This document shows, in pieces, positions 1 through 7,215 of a DNA stretch of 16,283 bases; the first letter of the stretch is position 1, and each line of letters begins with the position of its first letter. The stretch is taken from the NCBI RefSeq assembly GCF_937906425.1, contig NZ_CALCYR010000234.1, forward strand, positions 1 to 16,283. The letters run 5' to 3'. The notes under the pieces are model-generated. The model saw only the letters and a list, made by a program, of their open reading frames with translations. It did no database searches and was not told the origin of the DNA. Source of the DNA: an uncultured Methanobrevibacter sp. (GTDB taxonomy: Archaea > Methanobacteriota > Methanobacteria > Methanobacteriales > Methanobacteriaceae). Position numbers and translations under genes: made by a program.

Positions 1-227
1 TTGTTGATTTCGGCAACCTTGGATGACGCCGCCTTCATAGATTTTGCCGCACTTTTGTCTGTGACACTAACCCGGATGGTAATTGCGGTTCTGTCCTTTG
101 GTGCAGATGTCAAACATTCGCCGTTCACACTTATTGTCCGGGGTTCGGCCATGCGGTTTATTGCACTCCATCCCAATACTAAAACGCACAGCGCACACGC
201 GATTATTCCGATGGTTTTGTTATTCAT
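1..227 (-). CDS. SIMPL-domain (DUF541) secreted or membrane-anchored protein, partial
   Basis: This is the first 75 codons of a minus-strand gene that runs off the left edge. The ATG is at 227-225, with a purine-rich ribosome site (AGGGAGAG on the minus strand) just upstream. No stop occurs in frame. Residues 1-24 form a short N-terminus and a hydrophobic stretch (IGIIACALCVLVLGWSAI), so a signal peptide or single membrane anchor is likely. The mature part opens with RTISVNGECLTSAPKDRTAI, which matches the usual start of SIMPL/DUF541 proteins, a family of periplasmic or surface proteins of poorly defined function; some bacterial members relate to oxidative stress. By hand count G+C is about 48% (108 of 227), far above the neighbours, while the upstream spacer is typical AT-rich host DNA. 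That suggests acquisition by transfer. Function beyond the domain is unknown. Confidence 0.72.
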   Translation of the reverse strand, partial: MNNKTIGIIACALCVLVLGWSAINRMAEPRTISVNGECLTSAPKDRTAITIRVSVTDKSAAKSMKAASSKVAEIN

Positions 228-457
228 TTACTCTCTCCCTTGGTTTTATTATTTTTTTGTTCCGTTTTTTTTATCCGAGTTTTTTCATTATATTTTTTTT
301 ATTTTATTTTTTTCATTAATTTTTCAATTTTTATTAAAAAATTCAAAAAATACTAACCTATATATAATGTAAAAAATAAATAATTAATAAATGCTATTTT
401 TATAAGTATTTAGATTATTTAATTTTTATAAATTATTTGTCATTCAGTTTTGATAGT

Positions 458-1111
458 ATGATTGAATGGGTTATTAAGATTGGTGGAAGTTTATTCCCAA
501 ATGAAGCTATTGAATTAGCAAAAAAGTTAAAAGGCCAAAAATGTTTAGTTATTGTTGGCGGCGGGGAATTTGCCAATCTCATTCGAAAATATGATGGAGA
601 AATAGGATTTTCCCAGGATATTACTCATGAAACAGCTATAGATTCAATGGACATATTGGCTAAATTGCTGAATGATAAATTAGCATTTACAGAAATTAGT
701 TATACTATTGATCAAGCAGAAAGTATAGCTGATTCCAATAAGATACCAATTATGATTTGTTCGAAGATATTGGCTGAGAATGAACCATTTAAGCATTCTT
801 GGGATGTTACATCTGATTCAATTGCAGCTTATATTGCAAGCCTCTTGAATGCAAAACTTTTAATAGCAACAAATGTAAATGGTATATATACTAAAGATCC
901 ATCATTAAGTGGAGCAGAATTGATTAATGACATTGGTGTAAATGAACTACTGACTTTTGACGAATCATCAATAGATTTAATGTTGCCCACCCTTTTGATT
1001 GAGTATGGATTGGATTGTTATGTTGTAAATGGAAAAAATCCTCAATGGGTTCTATCCATAATGAATGATGATTTGGACAATCCATTTGATTGCACATTTA
1101 TTCACAAATAA
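458..1111 (+). CDS. mfnE: [5-(aminomethyl)furan-3-yl]methyl phosphate kinase (MfnE), methanofuran biosynthesis
   Basis: This is a 217-residue amino-acid-kinase-fold protein. MfnE phosphorylates the furan intermediate with ATP, giving a pyrophosphate for later coupling to tyramine in methanofuran synthesis in the cytosol. Motifs in order are IKIGGSLF (6-13, phosphate-binding loop), VGGGEFAN (33-40), HSWDVTSDSIAA (113-124) and TNVNGIYTKDP (138-148, nucleotide-binding segment). Length and the MIEWVIKIGGSLFP start fit the archaeal family. I prefer ATG 458 over an in-frame TTG at 437, because the TTG only adds seven residues before the conserved core and neither start has a strong ribosome site. 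The zinc-ribbon and aEF-1beta genes follow on the same strand. Another archaeal amino-acid kinase is possible, but the short length and context favour MfnE. Confidence 0.8.
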   Translation: MIEWVIKIGGSLFPNEAIELAKKLKGQKCLVIVGGGEFANLIRKYDGEIGFSQDITHETAIDSMDILAKLLNDKLAFTEISYTIDQAESIADSNKIPIMICSKILAENEPFKHSWDVTSDSIAAYIASLLNAKLLIATNVNGIYTKDPSLSGAELINDIGVNELLTFDESSIDLMLPTLLIEYGLDCYVVNGKNPQWVLSIMNDDLDNPFDCTFIHK

Positions 1112-1227
1112 CAATCAAGAATCTTTTTTAGAGGTAAAATATATTAAATTTATATTTATTTAATTTTAGATTTAATTGTAAATTTTAAATTAAAATTAAA
1201 ATATTTGAAATATATTCGGTGATATAT

Positions 1228-1389
1228 ATGGAAAAAGTAAACTGTCAATCTTGTAAACAAGAAATACCATTAATTGAACCTTATGTTCAATTCAACTGTC
1301 CAGAATGTGGTAAACCTATCGCAAGATGTGAAAGTTGCCGTACTTTCGGCCACTCTTACAAATGCGAATGCGGATTTGAAGGACCATAA
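1228..1389 (+). CDS. Small zinc-ribbon protein of the HVO_2753 type
   Basis: This 53-residue protein has four Cys pairs: CQSC (6-9), CPEC (24-27), CESC (34-37) and CEC (46-48). The CPECGKP and CECGFEGP segments are typical of short archaeal zinc-ribbon proteins that bind two zinc ions. A GGTGAT ribosome site at 1218-1223 precedes the ATG. It lies directly upstream of aEF-1beta on the same strand, the pairing seen for this family in many archaea, including the haloarchaeal zinc-finger protein HVO_2753. A role in translation or RNA binding is inferred from that pairing; no enzymatic residues are visible. The Cys spacing and ribosome site argue strongly that it is a real gene. Confidence 0.85.
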   Translation: MEKVNCQSCKQEIPLIEPYVQFNCPECGKPIARCESCRTFGHSYKCECGFEGP

Positions 1390-1420
1390 GTTTAATGGAT
1401 TTTTTGTAAAAAGCAATCTT

Positions 1421-1481
1421 AATTTAAATTAGTTTTAACTTTTAAAAACGATTTAAGGGTTATGAAAACTAATTTTAAATT
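1421..1481. repeat. Imperfect inverted repeat in the aEF-1beta leader
   Basis: Left arm 1421-1436 (AATTTAAATTAGTTTT) pairs with right arm 1465-1481, with one extra base in the right arm and a loop of about 28 bases. It lies between the zinc-ribbon stop and the aEF-1beta start, so a transcript across both genes could fold here. A processing site, attenuator or chance pairing in AT-rich DNA are all possible. Confidence 0.4.
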
Positions 1482-1530
1482 AATTTTTATTAAATTTATT
1501 AGAAATTATAAAATTTTCGGAGGAATGGTT

Positions 1531-1800
1531 ATGGGAGAAGTTGTAAACACTTTAAAAGTAATGCCTGAAAGTCCTGAAGTAGATTTAGAAGCTTTAAAAG
1601 CAGCAATCACTGATGTAATTCCTGAAGATGCAGAATTACACGAAATTCAAGAAGAACCTGTTGCTTTTGGTTTAGTAGCTTTAAATGTTATTTTCATCGT
1701 AGAAGACGGTGAAGGTGGAACTGGACCTACTGAAGAAGCAATCATTGCACTTGAAGATGTTGCTAGTGCAGAAATCACTGATTCTAGAAGATTAATGTAA
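1531..1800 (+). CDS. ef1b: Elongation factor 1-beta (archaeal aEF-1beta)
   Basis: aEF-1beta is the guanine-nucleotide exchange factor that recharges EF-1alpha with GTP during elongation. The product from ATG 1531 is 89 residues, the usual archaeal length, and starts MGEVVNTLKVMPESPEVDLE. The C-terminal half has GLVALNVIFIVEDGEGGTGP and ends in SRRLM, typical of the family. The ribosome site GGAGG at 1519-1523 sits 7 bases before ATG 1531. The ATG at 1525 is only one base from it, and an upstream in-frame ATG at 1462 would add a Lys/Phe/Ile-rich tail encoded by spacer-like sequence; both are rejected as starts. The codon choice suggests high expression. The zinc-ribbon gene upstream is a usual partner. 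Confidence 0.95.
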   Translation: MGEVVNTLKVMPESPEVDLEALKAAITDVIPEDAELHEIQEEPVAFGLVALNVIFIVEDGEGGTGPTEEAIIALEDVASAEITDSRRLM

Positions 1801-1870
1801 GTGTATTCTTTGAATCACTTATTTTTCTTATTTTTTTATTTTTTTTATTCAATTTTTATTTATCTATTTT

Positions 1871-1900
1871 TTTACTATTTTTTACTATTTTTTACTATTT
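1871..1900. repeat. Three tandem copies of a 10-base T-rich unit
   Basis: TTTACTATTT is repeated three times without change, just downstream of aEF-1beta. On the plus strand the run is U-rich and may overlap the transcription stop of the translation genes. The copy number is likely to vary between strains by slippage. Confidence 0.8.
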
Positions 1901-1995
1901 TTATTTAATTTATTTTAGTTTAATCTATTTTTAGCTATCTAATTTAAATTTAAACTACTTTATAAATTTTAATTCAGTTTTTTAATGTTTTTTAG

Positions 1996-2135
1996 ATTAA
2001 ATTTTACCATTTAGATTAAATTTTTCAATATTTTTTTAAATTTACAAAAAAATTAAATTTTACAATTTAGATTAAATTTTTCAATATTTTTTTAAATTTA
2101 CAAAAAAATTAAATTTTATCATTTAAATTAAATTT
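1996..2135. repeat. 56-base tandem repeat, two full copies and a partial third
   Basis: Copy 1 (1996-2051) and copy 2 (2052-2107) differ at one visible position (ACCATTTAG against ACAATTTAG). A third, diverging copy begins at 2108 and fades near 2135. There is no dyad symmetry and no coding potential. The near identity points to a recent duplication. Confidence 0.85.
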
Positions 2136-2429
2136 TACATTTTCCTTTTGTTTTTACTATTTTTTTAAAAATTCCTATTTTAAATCAATATTTTTGATTT
2201 AATTTAATTTTACACTTTTTTTATAATATTTACTTACCATATTAGGATTTATTTTATATATAAACAAATCTAATCTATTTATTGTATTGGAACTGCATTA
2301 TGTGAAGATACAATTAATAAAAATTTAAATCTTTGAATTTTTTTAATAATTAGGTTATTTGAGTGGATTTTCTTTAGGTAATTTATTACTAAAGTTCATC
2401 GATTTATTTTTTTTATTGGCAGGTGGATC

Positions 2430-3680
2430 ATGATTGATTTGGTAATTGCATGCTTTATAGGGATAGCTATTGGAACATGCACTGGTATGGTGCCGGGGAT
2501 ACATGTTAACACGGCTGGAGCCATTATGTTTGCTTCTTCTGCTTTTTTATTAAGTTTCCTTTCTCCAGAATTCCTTTGTGTTGTTATGGTGGCTATGTCA
2601 ATAGCTCATGCACTTATTGAATTTGTTCCTTCCATGTTGCTTGGTGTTCCAGAGGAAGGTACTGCAAGTTCTGTTCTTCCAGGTCATAGGATGGTTTTAG
2701 AAGGTAGATCAAAGGAAGCAATTAGAATAGTTTCTGTAGGAGGTTTTGGAGCAATTGTTGTCGTGATTTTGATGTTGCCCATTTTTGCTGTAGCATTGCC
2801 CTTTTTACAAAACATTTCCAAACCTTACACTTGGATGATTTTATCCGTTGCTTCTGTGTTGATGATTTATAAGTTGAGCAATGGCAGACTTGCATTTTTT
2901 TGGTCAATGCTTCTATTTATTTTGTCTGGGATATTAGGTTGGGTCATGCTTCAAACTCCTATATCTTCCGGAATTTCTTTAATGTGTACGTTTAGCGGTC
3001 TTTTTGGAATAAGTACAATTTTATTCAGTTTAAATGACAGTTCTTCCATCCCACATCAAAATAAATTTTATGACTTTGAAATAGATATGGATACAATAAA
3101 AAGTATTTTCGCTGGAGGGACTGCTGGAGCAATTTTAGGTTTTTTACCGGGTTTTGGACCTGCTCAGGGAAGCATTATTGCTCAAGGTGCCTGTGGGACA
3201 AGCGATGATGGGGATGACACTAAGAATTTCCTTCTTGCAAATAGTGGTTTGAATACTTCAGATACCTTATTTTCATTAATTGCTATTTATCTGATAGGAA
3301 ATCCCCGAAGCGGAATTGCTGTGTATATGTCCTATTTGATTTCGGAATTTACAATAGCGCACTTGATGATTTTCACATTCTCTTCATTAATCGCAGTTTC
3401 AATATCCTTGATGATTTGTTTAAAGCTAGGTGATAGTTTTTCAAATCTCATGCAGGGAGTGGATTATAAAAAACTTTCAATAGGAGTTATTCTCTTAATG
3501 ATTGTGATTTTGTATGTTTTTGCATTTCTTTATGAAGCTCCCGTACTTTATTTAACTCTTGGTCTAATTACATCAACCGCTATGGGTTTGTTACCTCATT
3601 ATTTGGGAGTAAGTAAATCCCATTTAATGGGGGTTTTAATTCTTCCAGCTATTATAATCTACATGCAGATGTTTATTTAA
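2430..3680 (+). CDS. TctA-like integral membrane permease (archaeal DUF112 / tripartite tricarboxylate transporter family)
   Basis: This is a 416-residue, very hydrophobic protein with about ten to twelve predicted membrane segments. Two family signatures lie in the two halves: TGMVPGIHVNTAG (18-30) and GFLPGFGPAQGS (237-248). The matching PG motifs fit the inverted two-half layout of the TctA membrane subunit, which in bacteria imports carboxylates with TctB and a periplasmic TctC binding protein. Archaeal members are shorter than bacterial TctA (about 500 residues), as here. No TctB or TctC gene lies nearby, so it is an orphan and its substrate cannot be read from context. AGGTGG at 2421-2426 is the ribosome site for ATG 2430. 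Its own transcription unit is likely, because long spacers flank it on both sides. Confidence 0.8.
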   Translation: MIDLVIACFIGIAIGTCTGMVPGIHVNTAGAIMFASSAFLLSFLSPEFLCVVMVAMSIAHALIEFVPSMLLGVPEEGTASSVLPGHRMVLEGRSKEAIRIVSVGGFGAIVVVILMLPIFAVALPFLQNISKPYTWMILSVASVLMIYKLSNGRLAFFWSMLLFILSGILGWVMLQTPISSGISLMCTFSGLFGISTILFSLNDSSSIPHQNKFYDFEIDMDTIKSIFAGGTAGAILGFLPGFGPAQGSIIAQGACGTSDDGDDTKNFLLANSGLNTSDTLFSLIAIYLIGNPRSGIAVYMSYLISEFTIAHLMIFTFSSLIAVSISLMICLKLGDSFSNLMQGVDYKKLSIGVILLMIVILYVFAFLYEAPVLYLTLGLITSTAMGLLPHYLGVSKSHLMGVLILPAIIIYMQMFI

Positions 3681-3849
3681 ACGATTTTTGTTGTTTTAGT
3701 AGTTTTTATAAGTTTTATTAGAAGTTTATTGTTGGTTTTATTAGTTTTATTAGTAATTTAATAGTCTTTATTGGCTTTTTATTAAGTGTTTATAGTTTTA
3801 TTAGTTTATTATCTTGGTTTGATTTTTATTCTTAATTTTTGGTGATATT
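3681..3849. promoter_or_regulatory. AT-rich spacer with degenerate repeats before the tadA-type gene
   Basis: This spacer of about 170 bases is built from degenerate GTTTTATTAG-like units, with two longer similar blocks near 3704 and 3787. It ends in GGTGAT (3841-3846), the ribosome site for the ATPase gene. A promoter is expected here, but no TATA box stands out. Confidence 0.4.
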
Positions 3850-5334
3850 ATGAAGGGCAATAAAAAATATGAAGTGGCTAAATTTAATTTTACAGAGGAT
3901 GAAAAAGAGGTCTTGGAAGAATTGAGAGAAAGCCTAATCGATTTGGCCGTTTCTCAAAACATGTCCTCATTTAATGAAGATCTGATTTTAAATGATATTC
4001 GTATTTTTTTGGATAATCGATTGTTTTCCAATCCTAATTATGCTCCGGGAAATTCTGTGTTTAATCGGAATCTTCCTTATCATATTAATCCTACAGAATC
4101 CGATAATGAATGGAGGGACATTCAATTAAGGGATAAATACAAGAGCCAATTGGCTAAAAACATGCTTCAGGAATTAATTGGATTTGGGGAAATAAGCAAT
4201 TTAATTGAAGATGATGATTTGGAGGAGATAATGGTTATAGGAGTTAATAAGCCAGTATTTGTTTATCATAGGGAATATGGTATGATGGAAACAGATTTGG
4301 TATTTAGGCAGGATTCGGAAATTCTAAACATCATTGATTCAATAGCCCGTAAGTCCAACAGAAGAATAGATCAGCAGTCTCCAATATTGGACACTCGATT
4401 GGATGACGGTTCACGTGTAAATGCAACCATTCCTCCACTTTCAGCAGATGGCCCTACAATTACAATACGAAAATTTAAAAAGAATCCATTGACTATAGTT
4501 GACCTTATTAAGTATAATACCTTAAATACTGAAATTGCTTCATTTTTATGGCTTTCAGTTGATGGTTTAGGGGTAAAACCTGCAAATATAATCGTTTCAG
4601 GTGGAACAAGCTCTGGAAAGACCACATTGTTAAATGCATTATCAATATTCATAAATCCTAAGGAAAGGATTATCAGTATTGAGGATACATTGGAGCTTCA
4701 AATTCCCCATAAGCATATCCTAAGAATGGAGGCAAGGACAGTCAATATTGAAAACCAGGGAGAAATAACAATTGAGGATTTGGTAAAGAATTCCCTAAGG
4801 CAAAGGCCGGATAGAATTATTGTAGGTGAGGTTCGTGGTAGAGAGGCAATTACCTTATTCACTGCACTTAATACAGGCCATTCAGGATTTGGCACACTTC
4901 ATGCAAATAATTCAAGAGAAACTATTACAAGATTAACAAATGCTCCGATGTCCGTTCCTAAAATAATGATCAGTTCAATTGATTTCATCATTATGGAAAA
5001 AAGAATTTATAGATCCGATGGAATTTCATATAGGAGAATCACTGAAATTGCTGAAGTTGTTGGGATTGAGGAAGGCACCATTCAATTAAGCAAACTATTT
5101 CAGTGGGACAGTGAAAATGATGAATTTAAAAATTTGACCATTTTAAGTAAGACCCTTGAGGAAATGGCTAATTTAAAGGGTGTTAGTATGGCTTACATTA
5201 ATGAGGAATGGGAAAAAAGAAAAATGATTTTAAATTATTTGGTCAGAAACAATATTTCTTCACAGGAGGAAATATCCAAAATCCTTGAAGATTATTATAA
5301 TAATTCTGATTTTGTCTTGGATAGGATTTCTTGA
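3850..5334 (+). CDS. tadA: TadA/GspE-family secretion ATPase (archaeal type IV pilus-like / type II secretion)
   Basis: This is a 494-residue cytosolic hexameric motor ATPase that would power assembly of pilin-like subunits or secretion together with a TadC/GspF membrane platform. Motifs are Walker A GGTSSGKTT (251-259), the Asp box IISIEDTLEL (274-283), Walker B RIIVGEVRG (322-330) and the His box GHSGFGTLHANN (343-354). An N-terminal domain (roughly 1-240) includes GSRVNATIPP and TITIRKF, usual for this family. All core motifs are intact. The start is fixed by GGTGATATT directly before the ATG. The TadC-like partner follows 106 bases downstream. I see no pilin, prepilin peptidase or archaellum gene, so the exported substrate is unknown; archaellum FlaI and VirB11-type ATPases are more distant alternatives. 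Confidence 0.9.
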   Translation: MKGNKKYEVAKFNFTEDEKEVLEELRESLIDLAVSQNMSSFNEDLILNDIRIFLDNRLFSNPNYAPGNSVFNRNLPYHINPTESDNEWRDIQLRDKYKSQLAKNMLQELIGFGEISNLIEDDDLEEIMVIGVNKPVFVYHREYGMMETDLVFRQDSEILNIIDSIARKSNRRIDQQSPILDTRLDDGSRVNATIPPLSADGPTITIRKFKKNPLTIVDLIKYNTLNTEIASFLWLSVDGLGVKPANIIVSGGTSSGKTTLLNALSIFINPKERIISIEDTLELQIPHKHILRMEARTVNIENQGEITIEDLVKNSLRQRPDRIIVGEVRGREAITLFTALNTGHSGFGTLHANNSRETITRLTNAPMSVPKIMISSIDFIIMEKRIYRSDGISYRRITEIAEVVGIEEGTIQLSKLFQWDSENDEFKNLTILSKTLEEMANLKGVSMAYINEEWEKRKMILNYLVRNNISSQEEISKILEDYYNNSDFVLDRIS

Positions 5335-5440
5335 TTGAATTGCTTAATTTTAAAATTTATTTAATGTTTTTTTTGTTTGATTGGGTTTATTTTTTAATTT
5401 TATTCTAATAGTATTTTTATTTTAAAATGGAGGTTTATGC

Positions 5441-6757
5441 TTGTCCGATTTTTTTCTAGCTTTCACTAATTACATTTTTAAGATTTTTTCATTTTTCATT
5501 GACTTCTTCATTGGATTGTTGGAAAAGTTTGATTTTAATCAAACTAATGGTGATAGTTTAGATGATAAGTATGAATATGATGATAAGGAAAGATGGTTTT
5601 CTAAAAATAATGGTGAAAAAAACTTATTTTCTAAAAATGATAATGAAAAAAGTTTATTTTCTAAAAATGATGGTTTAAATAAAGATAAAATTATAACTAA
5701 AAATAACTCTAAAAATAATTCTAAAATTAATTCTAAAATTAATTCTAAAAATGGAATTGAAAATAATAATATAAATAAAAATAAAAAGTCAAATAATTCA
5801 AGTTTATTGTCTAATTTTAATTTTAATCAAGTTTTCAAAAGCGAAAGTTTTTTTGAGGATTTGGAAAAAAGGTATTATGATTCTGAAATTTTTAATGTCT
5901 CTCCAATCAATTCTCCTCTTCACTTTCAATCTCAAAGCCCTGAATCTAATGGGGATAAGAGCAATTTCTTAAGTGGCCATAAATTTAATTTTATTCCAAA
6001 AGTCCTTGCTCTTTTGTCCAAAAGGGGAATTGTGGATTTAAATTCCTTTAATTCAATACTTCGATTAATATTGGTTTTGGCTATTGGGTTTCTTTTCATT
6101 GATTTTTTAATAATTGCATTCATTTCCTTTGAATTGGGAATTGCAGCATTAGTTTCATTTTTCATGATTTTAGTATTCATTTTCTATTATCCTCACATTA
6201 AAAAGGAAAACAAATATTCATCTATTTCTAAGGAACTTCCATATGCCTTAAGACATTTGTCAACAGAATTGAGGGCAGGTAAAAGTTTATTTGATTCTCT
6301 CGATTCAGTTGCCACCTCTGATTATGGAGTATTGTCTGAAGAGTTTTCAAGGGTTCTGGAAGAGATCAAATATGGTGAAAGCACAGAAAATGCCTTTTTA
6401 AATCTTGAAAAAAGGGTTGGTTCAAATGCATTATCAAGGGTGATTCGGGAAATTCTGGCAAGTTTAAGGGTCGGATCTAACTTGTCAAATTCATTGAACA
6501 TAATTGCTGAAGATGTTAATTTTGATATTCGAATGAAATTAAAGGAATATAGTGAAAAATTAAATGCATTCATTATGATTTATACCTTTTTAGCTATTTT
6601 GGCACCTGTTATAGTTTTGACAATGCTGCTTGCTGCATCTGTTGTAATCGGTGATTTGGTTCCTGGCGATTTGGTTTTAATACTGTATGGATTGTTTTTC
6701 CCTATGATTATCATATTTTTAGCATTTATGATAAAAAAATTAGAGCCTAAAATTTAA
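5441..6757 (+). CDS. tadC: TadC/GspF-family inner-membrane platform protein with Asn-rich linker
   Basis: This 438-residue partner of the upstream ATPase would anchor the pilus or secretion motor in the membrane. Residues 1-30 are hydrophobic or amphipathic. Residues 34-130 are Asn/Lys/Ser-rich low complexity, including three 10-residue repeats (51-60, 61-70, 71-80; core FSKN) and SKNN/SKIN tetrapeptides near 90-103. Two membrane hairpins (about 207-250 and 376-432) flank a T2SSF domain (about 264-365; LPYALRHLSTELRAGKSLFD and ASLRVGSNLSNSL). The start is TTG 5441, six bases after GGAGGT (5429-5434). No in-frame ATG occurs before the domain, while an out-of-frame ATG at 5437 opens only a 10-codon ORF. 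The linker is unusual compared with the compact family core and probably evolves by repeat slippage. Confidence 0.85.
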   Translation: MSDFFLAFTNYIFKIFSFFIDFFIGLLEKFDFNQTNGDSLDDKYEYDDKERWFSKNNGEKNLFSKNDNEKSLFSKNDGLNKDKIITKNNSKNNSKINSKINSKNGIENNNINKNKKSNNSSLLSNFNFNQVFKSESFFEDLEKRYYDSEIFNVSPINSPLHFQSQSPESNGDKSNFLSGHKFNFIPKVLALLSKRGIVDLNSFNSILRLILVLAIGFLFIDFLIIAFISFELGIAALVSFFMILVFIFYYPHIKKENKYSSISKELPYALRHLSTELRAGKSLFDSLDSVATSDYGVLSEEFSRVLEEIKYGESTENAFLNLEKRVGSNALSRVIREILASLRVGSNLSNSLNIIAEDVNFDIRMKLKEYSEKLNAFIMIYTFLAILAPVIVLTMLLAASVVIGDLVPGDLVLILYGLFFPMIIIFLAFMIKKLEPKI

Positions 6758-6759
6758 TC

Positions 6760-6857
6760 TCTTAATTGTAAAAAAACTGATTATTAAGTCTGACCTATTC
6801 ATTTTGTAAAAAAAGTTAATTAAAAAGCCAGTCTCTTCATTTTGTAAAAAAAGTTAA
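6760..6857. repeat. 38-base-period direct repeats after tadC
   Basis: A perfect 22-base repeat lies at 6798-6819 and 6836-6857. A weaker third copy sits 38 bases earlier, with its TTGTAAAAAAA core at 6766-6776. Each copy holds TTGTAAAAAAA in the same phase. It begins a few bases after the tadC stop codon. Confidence 0.75.
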
Positions 6858-6988
6858 GGTTTTAGATTTATTTCCGCATTTAAAAAGTTCTTGCTTGAAA
6901 TTTTGATTTTATTGTTTTTTTTAAAAAAATTAGTTATTAATTGAAAATGCTATTTTAAACATTTTATCGTTTAAATTTGCATAAAATA

Positions 6989-7027
6989 AATAAGAACAAT
7001 GATTTAGGGTGACACATTGTTCTTATT
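6989..7027. terminator. Perfect 13-bp hairpin in a convergent spacer
   Basis: Arms 6989-7001 (AATAAGAACAATG) and 7015-7027 are exact reverse complements around a 13-base loop that includes TTTAGGGTGA. A second imperfect arm pair, 7027-7037 with 7069-7079, follows at once and has a T-rich loop. It lies between two genes that point at each other, so a two-way terminator or transcript-stabilising hairpin is likely; a small structured RNA is the alternative. Confidence 0.5.
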
Positions 7028-7215
7028 GTTTAAAGAGCAATTATTTTTTTTATTTGAGCGATGAATTTCTCCTTAAACAATTTTTATTTTATATATTATC
7101 ATATAAAAAGTTTATTACTTTTTTTTAAAAAAGTATTATTTATAATGTCTATTTTCAAATTTTAGTATTATTCTTAAATTTGATAGATTCAACAATACTT
7201 AATTCAGCAATAAAC

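Larger units (their letters stand above)
1801..2429. other. 629-base AT-rich spacer before the permease gene
   Basis: I see no gene on either strand. The stretch holds a T-rich tract after the aEF-1beta stop that could end transcription, three copies of a 10-base repeat (1871-1900), a 56-base tandem repeat (1996 to about 2135), and then about 290 bases of ordinary AT-rich sequence leading to the permease. The permease promoter should lie near the right end, but I cannot single out a TATA box. Confidence 0.6.
6758..7215. other. 458-base spacer between convergent tadC and hcgG
   Basis: No gene is visible on either strand. The left part holds a 38-base-period repeat (6760-6857). The right part holds a strong hairpin (6989-7027) followed by a weaker one (7027-7079). 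Transcripts from both sides should end here, so the hairpins and T-rich runs are candidate terminators. Confidence 0.6.

Noticed and set aside
1..372. Plus-strand 123-residue frame with a Phe-rich hydrophobic tail
   Set aside because: The opposite strand has a better explanation, a SIMPL-type protein with a ribosome site and signal segment. The Phe-rich tail here is just a T-rich spacer.
1462..1530. Longer N-terminus for aEF-1beta
   Set aside because: The extra 23 residues are spacer-like and upstream of the GGAGG site that fixes ATG 1531.
4371..4652. Minus-strand 93-residue frame inside the secretion ATPase gene
   Set aside because: It is antisense to the Walker A region, whose plus-strand translation is strongly conserved.
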